From Candidatus Rokuibacteriota bacterium (lineage in GTDB: Bacteria; Methylomirabilota; Methylomirabilia; Rokubacteriales; CSP1-6), in contig JACQCN010000292.1 in NCBI GenBank assembly GCA_016201575.1, forward strand, positions 1 through 12,282: DNA of 12,282 bases, read 5' to 3'. Shown in pieces: positions 1 through 5,759 of this stretch (positions within the stretch are counted from its first letter, which is position 1; each line of letters opens with the position of its first letter). The position numbers and the translations under genes are program-made. Under the pieces are notes generated by a model. It did not search any database, had not been told where the DNA came from, and worked only from the letters and a program-made list of their open reading frames with translations.

Positions 1-295
1 CGATCGAGACCCCCAGCACCTCCGCGTTCAGCGCCTCGAACTTCTTGCTGTCATCCCGGTACCGGGTGAACTCCTGTGTTCACCCCGGGCTGTCGGCCTG
101 GATGTAGAACGCGACGACCACGGCGTCCCGGCGGGCGAGCACGGCCGAGAGCGTCACGGGCTTGCCGGCCTGGTCCCGGAGCGTGAACTCGGGCGCGCGG
201 TCACCCACCGCGAGCGGCGTGTCGCGCCCGACGGCCGGCGCGCTCAGCGTCACCACCACCGCGAGGACCGCGAGGAGCAGGAGGAGCCGGCTCAC
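1..295 (-). CDS. Selenocysteine peroxiredoxin (AhpC/TSA-redoxin family), exported, 5' part only
   Basis: Probable thiol/selenol peroxidase that reduces H2O2 or organic peroxides. The start is GTG at 295-293, overlapping the stop of the upstream PDO gene by 4 nt (GTGA). Residues 1-23 are a basic-then-hydrophobic signal peptide or anchor (VSRLLLLLAVLAVVV...SAPAVG), so the enzyme should act outside the cytoplasm. The redoxin fold follows: AVGDRAPEFTLRD at 29-41, then VAFYIQADSPG at 61-71. An in-frame UGA then stands where the family has its peroxidatic Cys (PGCT). Reading continues in frame as TQEFTRYRDDSKKFEAL and ...EVLGVSI, which is normal peroxiredoxin sequence, to the window edge. UGA is therefore read as Sec72. 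Standard gene callers would stop here and miss it. A resolving Cys would lie beyond the window. Nonsense mutation is the alternative, but the exact Cys position and the intact downstream frame argue against it. Confidence 0.85.
51..69 (-). promoter_or_regulatory. Candidate bacterial SECIS hairpin of the peroxiredoxin gene
   Basis: Counting the U of UGA as nt 1, nt 14-32 fold as follows: UCA pairs with UGA, one A bulges on the 3' side, and CCCG pairs with CGGG under a GUAC apical loop at nt 21-24. A stem 10-20 nt downstream of UGA, with a loop starting in G and holding U, fits the known bSECIS pattern recognised by SelB. I folded it by eye and ran no energy calculation. Confidence 0.55.
80..82 (-). 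other. In-frame UGA (Sec72) at the peroxidatic position of the peroxiredoxin
   Basis: The codon on the minus strand is TGA, between GGG (Gly71) and ACA (Thr73). The motif PG-U-TQE aligns with PG-C-T-x-E of the bacterioferritin-comigratory/AhpC peroxiredoxins. Selenocysteine peroxiredoxins with this replacement are a known bacterial selenoprotein family. Confidence 0.85.
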
Positions 296-966
296 GCCGG
301 CGCCTGCCCGTCCGACTCCACCGCCTCCAGCACCTTGCGCAGGAACTCGCGCTCGGGCAGCGCGCCCTCGAACTGCACCCGGTCGTTGATCACGACCTTG
401 GGCACGGCCATCACGCGGTACTTGCGCGCGAGGTCGGGGAACTCGCCCGCCTCGACGCAGTCCGCCCGGACGTGCGGCGAGGCGACCGCCATGTGCTGCG
501 CCAGGCGCACGGCCCGGGGGCAGTACGGTCAGGTCGGCGTCGAGAAGACCTGGATGTGGACCGGCTCCGGCAGCTCCTCGAGCGCGGTCCGCGTCTCGGC
601 CGTGAGCGCCGGCTCGCCCGTCGACGCCACGATGATCGCGTCGATCAGGTTCGTGAACTCGTAGCCCGCCGGGATCCCGAAGAAGCGGATGCCGTAGTCG
701 CGGGCGCCCTCGACCGCGATCGCGGGCACCTCCTCGACCCCGTAGGCCTCGGCGCGCTCGCGATCGATGACGGGATTGAGCACCTCGACCGAGATCTTGT
801 CGGAGAGCTCCGAGACCTCGCGCACGAGCTGCTCGTTCTGGCGGCACAGGTCTCCGGCCACCAGCTCCTGCGAGAAGACGACGAGCTTCACGGGACCGCC
901 GATCTTCTCGAACTCCTTGCGGACCGCGGCTTGATCGCTGGCTGTCAGGATGGGCATGACACTCAT
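292..966 (-). CDS. Selenocysteine protein disulfide oxidoreductase, two thioredoxin folds (glutaredoxin-like)
   Basis: A 224-residue thiol:disulfide oxidoreductase made of two thioredoxin folds, probably cytosolic because no signal peptide is seen. ATG at 966-964 overlaps the stop of the upstream TPP-enzyme gene (ATGA); Met4 is an alternative start. In the N-terminal fold the usual CxxC is GDLC (residues 38-41), so only Cys41 remains; cis-Pro is at 81. The C-terminal fold holds VHIQVFSTPT-U146-PYC149-PRAVRLAQHMA. UGA thus stands for the first Cys of CPYC, and normal sequence continues (DLARKYRVMAVPKVVIN, second cis-Pro; EGALPE) to a TGA stop at 294-292. Its likely job is to transfer electrons to a partner such as the peroxiredoxin gene that overlaps its 3' end. 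Conventional annotation would split it into two fragments. The two-fold architecture, length and second active site fit the family; Sec reading is inferred. Confidence 0.87.
488..513 (-). promoter_or_regulatory. Candidate bacterial SECIS hairpin of the PDO gene
   Basis: Counting the U of UGA as nt 1, nt 19-44 fold by eye as follows: GCC pairs with GGC, AU bulges on the 3' side, GTGC pairs with GCAC, and a 10-nt loop (nt 26-35) begins with G and contains GG and U. Distance and loop content fit bSECIS rules. A competing fold, TGCGC with GCGCA over a CTG loop, exists in the same segment. Confidence 0.5.
529..531 (-). other. In-frame UGA (Sec146) in the UPYC active site of the PDO
   Basis: TGA on the minus strand lies between ACC (Thr145) and CCG (Pro147) and is followed by TAC TGC (Tyr, Cys149). 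It takes the place of the nucleophilic Cys of a CPYC motif, and the frame stays open for 78 further codons of recognisable family sequence. Cys-to-Sec at the attacking position of a CxxC is the classic selenoprotein pattern. Confidence 0.87.
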
Positions 967-2453
967 TGTAGCGCGGCCGGCAACGCCGGGACAGCCTCTG
1001 GCCGCGCGGCGACGCGGGCGTGGACCAGCGCGGGGCCGCGGCCGCCGAGCGCGGCCAGCAGGGCCCGCCGCGCGCCCGCCTCGTCCGCGGCCGGGAGGGC
1101 CGGCACGCCGAAGCCGCGGGCCAGGGCCACCAGATCCAGGGAGGCCGGCTCGTCGTCGAGCGCCACGATCACGATGGGCAGCGCCAGGCTCACCGCCGTC
1201 TCGAGCTCGGCGACCGCCCGGAGCAGGCCCGCCGGGCGCGCGACGCAGAGCACGCGGCGTCCCGGGCGCGCGAGCGCGGCGGCGATCGCCGCGGGCAGCG
1301 CGAAGCCGGCCGTGGCGAGCGCGTTCGGCACGAGGCCCTCGCCGCGCGCGACCGCCGGCCAGGCGAGCGCGGCGCCGAGCATTCCCTCGCCGCCGTCGAT
1401 CGCGGCGATCGTGCCTGCCTCCGTCAGCTCGCGCGCGATCCCGACGACCGCCGCGGCCGTGAAGCCGGGAGCCCGGAGGCGCGCGCTCCACTCGCGCTTG
1501 AGCCGATCCACCTCCGCCACGTCCCAGTCCGCGCGCGCCTTGCCCCGGAGCCGCGGCGCCAGCTCTTCCAGGATCAGCCCGGGCTCGCCCACGACCTCCG
1601 CGGTCGGGCGGAACGACTCGCCCGCGTGGGGCGCGCGGCCGATGTGCAGGACCGGCGCCGTCGCGGGCCAGGGCCGCCCGCCGAGCTCCGCGTCGTCGAC
1701 GCCGACCGCGATGATCAGGTCCGCGCGCCCGAGGACCGACGGTGCGGGCTCGATCCCGACCACGCCGAGCGAGAGGGGATGGGGCTCCGGCATGGCCCCC
1801 TTCGCCTTCAGGGTGGACAGAACGGGGGCCGGCAGCGCCTCGGCGAACGCGCGGAGCCAGCCGGCGTCGTCCGGCCGGCATCCGAGCCCGGCGACGACGA
1901 GCGGGCGGCTGGCGGCCACGATCACGGCAGCCGCCGTGTCGAGCGCCGCGGGCTCGGGCGCCGGCAGCGGGGCGGGACGCGGGCTCGTCGCGAGGGGAAC
2001 AGCCATCGCCTCGGCGGCGCGGGCGTCCAGCGCGAGGTGCACCGGACCTCGCGGCTCCTTCATCGCGAGCCGGGCGGCGTGGGCGATCCCGTGCGAGGCC
2101 GAGTCGGCGGTCACGACCTGGGTCTGCTTGACGACCGCGGGGAACGGCTCGGCGCCGTCGGGATCGGCGCCGGTGAGCACGATCATCGGGGCGCGATCGC
2201 GCCGGGCGTGGGCGACGCCCGGCAAGGCGTCGACCAGACGGCCGACGACGGCGGCCCCCGGGGCCTCGCTCAGCTCACCGGTGACCGCGGCCATGAGGCA
2301 CGCGGCGGTCTCGGAGCGCGCGCGGATGACGGGGAGATTGTAGGCCTCCGCCGCGGCCAGGAGCGGCCGGGACGCGGCGCCGGGGACGGCGAAGACGCGG
2401 TCGGCGCCGGCCTGCCGCAGCCCCTGGATCAGGAGGTCTGCGACCGTCGGCAC
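963..2453 (-). CDS. Thiamine-pyrophosphate enzyme-like protein with degenerate cofactor motif
   Basis: A 496-residue homologue of the acetolactate synthase/benzoylformate decarboxylase superfamily. GTG at 2453-2451 is chosen because a GAGGAA Shine-Dalgarno lies 8 nt upstream (2462-2467) and MPTVADLLIQGLRQAGADRV is the standard N-terminus. The PYR domain (about 1-160) keeps the activating Glu48 (ARSETAA). The middle domain (170-300) keeps VVAGLGCRPDDA. The PP domain (340-485) keeps the ATAGFALPAAI lead-in, but the Mg-TPP motif GDG-x(25-30)-N is missing: VLCVARPAGLL (401-411) stands for GDG and DD (433-434) for the Asn region. I therefore doubt ordinary TPP catalysis. It may bind something else or act as a non-catalytic partner. 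It is translationally coupled (ATGA overlap) to the Sec-PDO gene, so its product is probably needed with that redox pair. The substrate is unknown. Confidence 0.8.
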   Translation of the reverse strand: MPTVADLLIQGLRQAGADRVFAVPGAASRPLLAAAEAYNLPVIRARSETAACLMAAVTGELSEAPGAAVVGRLVDALPGVAHARRDRAPMIVLTGADPDGAEPFPAVVKQTQVVTADSASHGIAHAARLAMKEPRGPVHLALDARAAEAMAVPLATSPRPAPLPAPEPAALDTAAAVIVAASRPLVVAGLGCRPDDAGWLRAFAEALPAPVLSTLKAKGAMPEPHPLSLGVVGIEPAPSVLGRADLIIAVGVDDAELGGRPWPATAPVLHIGRAPHAGESFRPTAEVVGEPGLILEELAPRLRGKARADWDVAEVDRLKREWSARLRAPGFTAAAVVGIARELTEAGTIAAIDGGEGMLGAALAWPAVARGEGLVPNALATAGFALPAAIAAALARPGRRVLCVARPAGLLRAVAELETAVSLALPIVIVALDDEPASLDLVALARGFGVPALPAADEAGARRALLAALGGRGPALVHARVAARPEAVPALPAALQ

Positions 2454-2461
2454 GCCGGAGC

Positions 2462-2467
2462 TTCCTC
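2462..2467 (-). promoter_or_regulatory. Ribosome-binding site of the TPP-enzyme-like gene
   Basis: GAGGAA reads on the minus strand 8 nt before the GTG start at 2453. It sits directly beside the GC hairpin of repeat copy 1 and decides this start, since the frame is open far upstream. Confidence 0.6.
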
Positions 2468-2534
2468 GGAGGGGGGCTCCGCCCCCCTTCCGAACCTCCC
2501 CCCGGGATGGCGCCGGCAAAGCCGGCACTCGACC
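2467..2534. repeat. Modular GC-hairpin repeat, copy 1 (modules A and B)
   Basis: Module A at 2468-2491 has GGGGGGC and GCCCCCC arms around TCC. Module B at 2512-2526 has GCCGGC-AAA-GCCGGC. The 20-nt segment at 2481-2500 is identical to 5636-5655 in copy 2. This copy lies in the gap between the aminotransferase end and the TPP-enzyme start and may act as a terminator or mRNA-stabilising stem. Confidence 0.7.
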
Positions 2535-2575
2535 AGGCTGATCACGTTCACGAGGGAAGGGAACAGAGGGAGAGG

Positions 2576-3745
2576 TCAGGAGGCGAGGCGCGCGAGGACG
2601 GGCGCCATGCGGTCGAGGGCCTTCCGCAGGTTCGCCTCGGAGTTCGCGTAGGAGAGCCGCAGGTAGCCCTCGCCGTGCTCGCCGAACGCGGTGCCGGGCA
2701 GCACCGCGACGCCGGCCTCCTGCATGAGCCGGTCGGCGATCTCCGACGACGGACGCCCGAGCTTCTTCACGTTGGGGAACACGTAGAAGGCGCCGCGCGG
2801 CGACCGGCAGCTCACGCCGGGCAGCCGGTCGAGCCCCTCCACGACGAGGTCGCGGCGCCGCTTGAACTCCGCCACCATCCGCGCCACCGGCGTCTGGTCG
2901 CCCTCGAGGGCGGCGATGCCGGCCAGCTGCGAGAACGAGGCGGTGCACGAGGCGGAGTTGACCATGAGCCGGGTCAGGTGCTCGGCGAGCGGGACCGGCA
3001 TGACGCCGTAGCCCAGCCGCCAGCCGGTCATCGCGTACGACTTGGAGAAGCCATCGAGCAGGATCGCGTGCTCGCGCATCCCGGGCAGGCTCATGATCGA
3101 CACGAACTCGCCGTCGTAAAGGAACTGGCGGTACACCTCGTCGGTCAGCACCGGGATGCGGAGCGTACGGGCGATGTCGGCGATCCGCTCGATCTGCGCC
3201 CGCTCCAGCACGCCGCCCGTGGGGTTCTGCGGCGAGTTGACGATGATGAGCTTCGTCTTCTTCGACACCCTCCGCTCGAAGACCTCGAGGTCGAAGCCGA
3301 AGCCGGTCTCCTCGAGGAGCGGGATCGGCACGGGAACGCCGCCGACGAAGTTGATCACGGACTCGTAGATGGGGAAGCCGGGGTTCGGATAGATCACCTC
3401 GTCGCCGCGGTTGGCGAGCGCGAGGATCACGAAGAACATGATCGGCTTCGCGCCCGGCGTCACCACGACCTCCTCGGGCGTGACGGGAGTCTCGCGCGTC
3501 TCCGTGATGTGCTTGGCGATCGCCGTCCGCAGCTCGGGCAGGCCCGCCGACGGCCCGTAGTGCGTGGCGCCCGCGTCGAGCGCGCGCTTGGCCGCGTCGC
3601 GGATGTGCGCGGGCGTGTCGAAGTCGGGCTCGCCGATCTCGAGGTGGACGATCTCCTGGCCCTGGCGCTCCAGCGCCTTCGCGCGCGCGAGCACCTCGAA
3701 GGCCGACTCGGTCCCCAGCCGTCCCATGCGGTCCGCGAAGTTCAT
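2576..3745 (-). CDS. Class I/II pyridoxal-phosphate aminotransferase (aspartate aminotransferase-like)
   Basis: A 389-residue cytosolic fold-type I aminotransferase that moves an amino group between an amino acid and a 2-oxo acid. Visible landmarks are IGEPDFDTP (37-45), the PLP-phosphate region TPGAKP (96-101), SPQNPTGG (171-178, Asn174), TDEVY (201-205, Asp202 and Tyr205), the Schiff-base Lys235 in DGFSKSYAMTGWRLGYG, and the carboxylate-binding Arg363 in YLRLSYANS. All key residues are present, and length is normal. The best fit is the AspC/AlaA-like Ia subgroup; exact substrates cannot be read from the sequence. ATG at 3745 has no Shine-Dalgarno, but a perfect TATAAT lies 7 nt upstream, so a leaderless mRNA is likely. 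The gene diverges from the SUMF1-like gene and is followed by the repeat copy 1 gap. Confidence 0.93.
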   Translation of the reverse strand: MNFADRMGRLGTESAFEVLARAKALERQGQEIVHLEIGEPDFDTPAHIRDAAKRALDAGATHYGPSAGLPELRTAIAKHITETRETPVTPEEVVVTPGAKPIMFFVILALANRGDEVIYPNPGFPIYESVINFVGGVPVPIPLLEETGFGFDLEVFERRVSKKTKLIIVNSPQNPTGGVLERAQIERIADIARTLRIPVLTDEVYRQFLYDGEFVSIMSLPGMREHAILLDGFSKSYAMTGWRLGYGVMPVPLAEHLTRLMVNSASCTASFSQLAGIAALEGDQTPVARMVAEFKRRRDLVVEGLDRLPGVSCRSPRGAFYVFPNVKKLGRPSSEIADRLMQEAGVAVLPGTAFGEHGEGYLRLSYANSEANLRKALDRMAPVLARLAS

Positions 3746-3752
3746 GCGGGTG

Positions 3753-3758
3753 ATTATA
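3753..3758 (-). promoter_or_regulatory. -10 box of a leaderless aminotransferase promoter
   Basis: TATAAT reads on the minus strand with a 7-nt spacer (CACCCGC) to the ATG at 3745, so transcription should begin at or next to the start codon. No good -35 box is visible. It overlaps the opposite-strand TATACT. Confidence 0.6.
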
Positions 3759-3760
3759 CT
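3755..3760 (+). promoter_or_regulatory. -10 box of a leaderless promoter for the SUMF1-like gene
   Basis: TATACT on the plus strand is followed by a 7-nt spacer (GGACCGC) and GTG at 3768, mirroring the geometry on the other strand. No clear -35 box is seen. Confidence 0.5.
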
Positions 3761-3767
3761 GGACCGC

Positions 3768-4445
3768 GTGGAGTTCGTGGAGGTGGCCGCGGGCCCCTTC
3801 TGGATGGGCTGGGGCGAGGGGCTTCCCGGCGAAGGGCCGCGGCACCGGGTGGTCGTCGACGGCTTCGAGATCGCGCGCGCGCCGATCACGCGGGCCGAGT
3901 ACGCCGAGTATCTCCGCGCCGCCGGCGCCGCCCCGCCGCCGTTCTGGGACGACCCGCGCTTCGCCGATCCCCGCCAGCCCGCCGTCGGCGTCTCCTGGCC
4001 CGACGCGGTCGCCTTCTGCCGCTGGCTCGGGCCCGGCTATCGCCTGCCCACCGAGGCCGAGTGGGAGAAGGCCGCGCGCGGCGGCCTCGACGGCGCGCGC
4101 TTCCCGTGGGGCGAGGACCGGCCCGACGGCCGGCTCGACCGCCCGCCGCTCGTCGGCTCCACGCCCGCCAACCCGTTCGGCCTCACCGACCTCTCCGGCG
4201 TCTGCCACGAGTGGTGCCTGGACTGGGACGCCGACGACTACTACCGGCGCTCGCCGCCCGCGAACCCCACGGGCCCCGAGTTCGGCACGCGTCGGGTCTC
4301 GCGCGGGGGCGCCTGGCGGCACGCGGACCCGTGGAGCCCCGTCGCCCATCGCTCGTCGCTGCCGCCGCAGCTCCGCTACTCCGACTACGGCTTCCGCGTC
4401 GCGCGGGGCGCGCCGCCCTTGCCGCGCCAGGTGGACGGACGCTAA
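3768..4445 (+). CDS. SUMF1/formylglycine-generating-enzyme-fold protein
   Basis: A 225-residue single-domain protein of the FGE-sulfatase (SUMF1/EgtB C-terminal) fold. Landmarks in order are VEVAAGPFWMGW, PRHRVVVDGFEIARAPIT, VGVSWPDAVAFCRWLG, the signature YRLPTEAEWEKAARGG, FPWGED, NPFGLTDLSGVCHEWCLDW, RRVSRGGAWRH and YGFRVAR. The paired C-terminal active-site Cys of true formylglycine-generating enzymes are not present: the stretch from RGGAWRHADPW to YGFRVAR has no Cys. Sulfatase activation is therefore unlikely. GTG at 3768 is preferred because the protein then starts as family members do and fits the leaderless promoter; ATG 3744 and GTG 3750 are in-frame alternatives. Its TAA stop at 4443-4445 is part of the CTAA duplicated by the adjacent MITE. 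The gene was probably 13 bp from the downstream membrane gene before the insertion. Confidence 0.85.
   Translation: MEFVEVAAGPFWMGWGEGLPGEGPRHRVVVDGFEIARAPITRAEYAEYLRAAGAAPPPFWDDPRFADPRQPAVGVSWPDAVAFCRWLGPGYRLPTEAEWEKAARGGLDGARFPWGEDRPDGRLDRPPLVGSTPANPFGLTDLSGVCHEWCLDWDADDYYRRSPPANPTGPEFGTRRVSRGGAWRHADPWSPVAHRSSLPPQLRYSDYGFRVARGAPPLPRQVDGR
4442..4445. repeat. Left CTAA target-site duplication of the MITE
   Basis: CTAA, whose TAA is the stop codon of the SUMF1-like gene. It abuts the left terminal inverted repeat and matches 4657-4660. Confidence 0.7.
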
Positions 4446-4656
4446 CCCGCATTATTCACGAACGGCGATGGCGCGACCGGGCGGGTGGCGCAGGGAGCGG
4501 TCCCCGCGGGGCCGCGCGCAGTGGGCCCCCCTCGTCCCGTCCGCCGCGCGCAGCGCGGCGTTCGGGCGAGTGGGTGACGGAGCCGGACCCGCGGGGGCGG
4601 CGCCCTGCGACAGGACCCGCCCGCCACCCGCAACTACCGTTTGTGAATGATGCGGG
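4446..4656. mobile_element. 211-bp MITE-like non-autonomous element with 21-bp TIRs and CTAA target duplication
   Basis: The left end (4446-4466, beginning CCCGCATTATTCAC) and the reverse complement of the right end (4636-4656, beginning CCCGCATCATTCAC) match at 18 of 21 positions. CTAA flanks both sides (4442-4445 and 4657-4660), as expected of a 4-bp target-site duplication. Inside are subterminal inverted repeats (GCGGGTGGCG 4481-4490 with 4622-4631; CGCAGGG 4489-4495 with 4603-4609) and a central hairpin (CGCCGCGC 4542-4549, GCA, GCGCGGCG 4553-4560), so one strand can fold end to end. There is no transposase and no credible gene. The parent transposon family is unknown; the 4-bp duplication and CC-ends would suit an IS1380-like element, but that is a guess. 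Confidence 0.8.
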
Positions 4657-4660
4657 CTAA
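4657..4660. repeat. Right CTAA target-site duplication of the MITE
   Basis: CTAA abuts the right terminal inverted repeat, 13 nt before the ATG of the membrane-protein gene. Confidence 0.7.
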
Positions 4661-4673
4661 GATACGGGCTGCC

Positions 4674-5615
4674 ATGAGCGAAGAGCGCCCGGTTCTCCGC
4701 GACGGCATCATCGCCGGCCTGATCGGCGCCGCCATCGTCGCGGTGTGGTTCCTGATCTTCGACGTCGCCCGCGGCCGCCCGCTCCTGACGCCGGCGCTGC
4801 TGGGCAGCGCCGTCTTCCAGGGCATCACCGACCCCGCCGCCGTCACCATCTCCCCGGGCCCCGTCTTCTTCTACACGATCCTGCACGGGCTGGCCTTCGT
4901 CGGCTTCGGCGTGGTGGCGGCGAGCCTCGTCATGGCCGCCGAGCGCGAGCCCGCCCTGCTCATCGCCTTCGTCATCCTCTTCGTCGGCTTCGAGGCCTTC
5001 TTCATCGGCGCGGTGGCGGCGCTCGGCAAGTCAATGCTGGGCGCGCTCGTGTGGTGGGCAATCCTGGCCGGCAACCTCCTCGCCTCCATCGGCATGATCT
5101 GGTACTTCTTCGCCACCCACCGGCGGCTCCCCGAGATGCTGGTCGGGAGCTGGGGCGGCGTGCTGAAGGAAGGGCTGAGCGCGGGCCTCCTGGGGGCGGC
5201 GGTCGTCGCCGTCTGGTTCCTCGTGATCGACCTCGCCGAGGGCGAGCCGTTCCGCACGCCCATCCTGCTCGGCAGCACGATCTTCGGCGCCAACCAGCCC
5301 GTGGCCGTCACCGTCACCCTCTACACGATCGCCCACGGGATCGCCTTCGTCGTCTTCGGTATCGTGGCCGCCTCGCTGATCTCAGGGGCGGAGCAGCAGC
5401 CGCTGCTCGTGCTCGGGTTGGCGATCCTCTTCACCGCCTTCGAGGTGTTCTTCTTCGGCGCCATCGTGATCGCGGCGAAGTGGGTGCTGGACGAGGTCTC
5501 GGGGTGGGCTCTCTTCCTCGGCAACGTCTTCGCGGCCACGGCGATGCTCTGGTACTTCTTCGCCCGGCATCGCGCGCTGGCGACCCGCCTCATCGGCACC
5601 TGGGAGGACGACTAG
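4674..5615 (+). CDS. Integral membrane protein with internal tandem duplication (2 x 4 helices), unknown function
   Basis: A 313-residue inner-membrane protein that I do not recognise. Residues 9-160 and 165-310 are clear copies of each other: GLIGAAIVAVWFLIFD against GLLGAAVVAVWFLVID; TPALLGSAVF against TPILLGSTIF; YTILHGLAFVGFGVVAASL against YTIAHGIAFVVFGIVAASL; ILFVGFEAFFIGA against ILFTAFEVFFFGA; WYFFATHR against WYFFARHR. Each half has about four helices (roughly 11-30, 67-90, 96-117, 125-147; 168-186, 216-237, 243-267, 276-297). A conserved Tyr-Thr-Ile-x-His and a Phe-Glu occur inside helices, giving possible polar sites. ATG 4674 is chosen because the upstream in-frame ATGs (4647, 4650) lie inside the MITE end. 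No Shine-Dalgarno is seen; a TAAGAT at 4658-4663 is a weak -10 candidate. Confidence 0.85.
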   Translation: MSEERPVLRDGIIAGLIGAAIVAVWFLIFDVARGRPLLTPALLGSAVFQGITDPAAVTISPGPVFFYTILHGLAFVGFGVVAASLVMAAEREPALLIAFVILFVGFEAFFIGAVAALGKSMLGALVWWAILAGNLLASIGMIWYFFATHRRLPEMLVGSWGGVLKEGLSAGLLGAAVVAVWFLVIDLAEGEPFRTPILLGSTIFGANQPVAVTVTLYTIAHGIAFVVFGIVAASLISGAEQQPLLVLGLAILFTAFEVFFFGAIVIAAKWVLDEVSGWALFLGNVFAATAMLWYFFARHRALATRLIGTWEDD

Positions 5616-5620
5616 ACACT

Positions 5621-5756
5621 CGGAAGGGGGGCTGCGCCCCCCTTCCGAACCTCCCACCGCAAAGCTTGCGCCGGCGAAGCCGGCGCTCGAACGAGGACCC
5701 CCGCGCAATTCCGTTCTGGGGGAGGCATCGGAGGGGGCCGTCGAGGCCCCCTCCGA
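5621..5756. repeat. Modular GC-hairpin repeat, copy 2 (modules A, B and C)
   Basis: The fullest copy, between two convergent genes. Module A: 12-bp perfect stem, 5621-5632 with 5636-5647, TGC loop. Module B: GCGCCGGC-GAA-GCCGGCGC, 5668-5686. Module C: 12-bp perfect stem, 5728-5739 with 5745-5756, GTCGA loop, one base short of touching the kinase stop. Stems that work in both directions between converging genes suggest a bidirectional terminator, although no U-tract is present. Confidence 0.75.
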
Positions 5757-5759
5757 GGT

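Noticed and set aside
472..2651. Long plus-strand frames opposite the TPP-enzyme and PDO genes
   Set aside because: Arg/Ala/Gly/Pro-rich low-complexity translations typical of GC-rich antisense frames; no domain recognised.
3744..3746. ATG on the plus strand overlapping the aminotransferase ATG as SUMF1-like start
   Set aside because: It is upstream of the TATACT box; GTG 3768 gives a family-like N-terminus and matches the promoter. It remains an alternative.
963..4349. A single 1128-residue minus-strand frame covering three gene regions
   Set aside because: Only the part after GTG 2453 resembles a protein family; the rest is a high-GC open shadow frame over the aminotransferase and SUMF1 genes.
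4468..4650. Short frames inside the MITE
   Set aside because: No start signal or family resemblance, and the element is explained by its inverted repeats.
4647..4652. Upstream ATG codons (4647, 4650) as starts of the membrane protein
   Set aside because: They lie within the MITE inverted repeat and add residues absent from a normal N-terminus.
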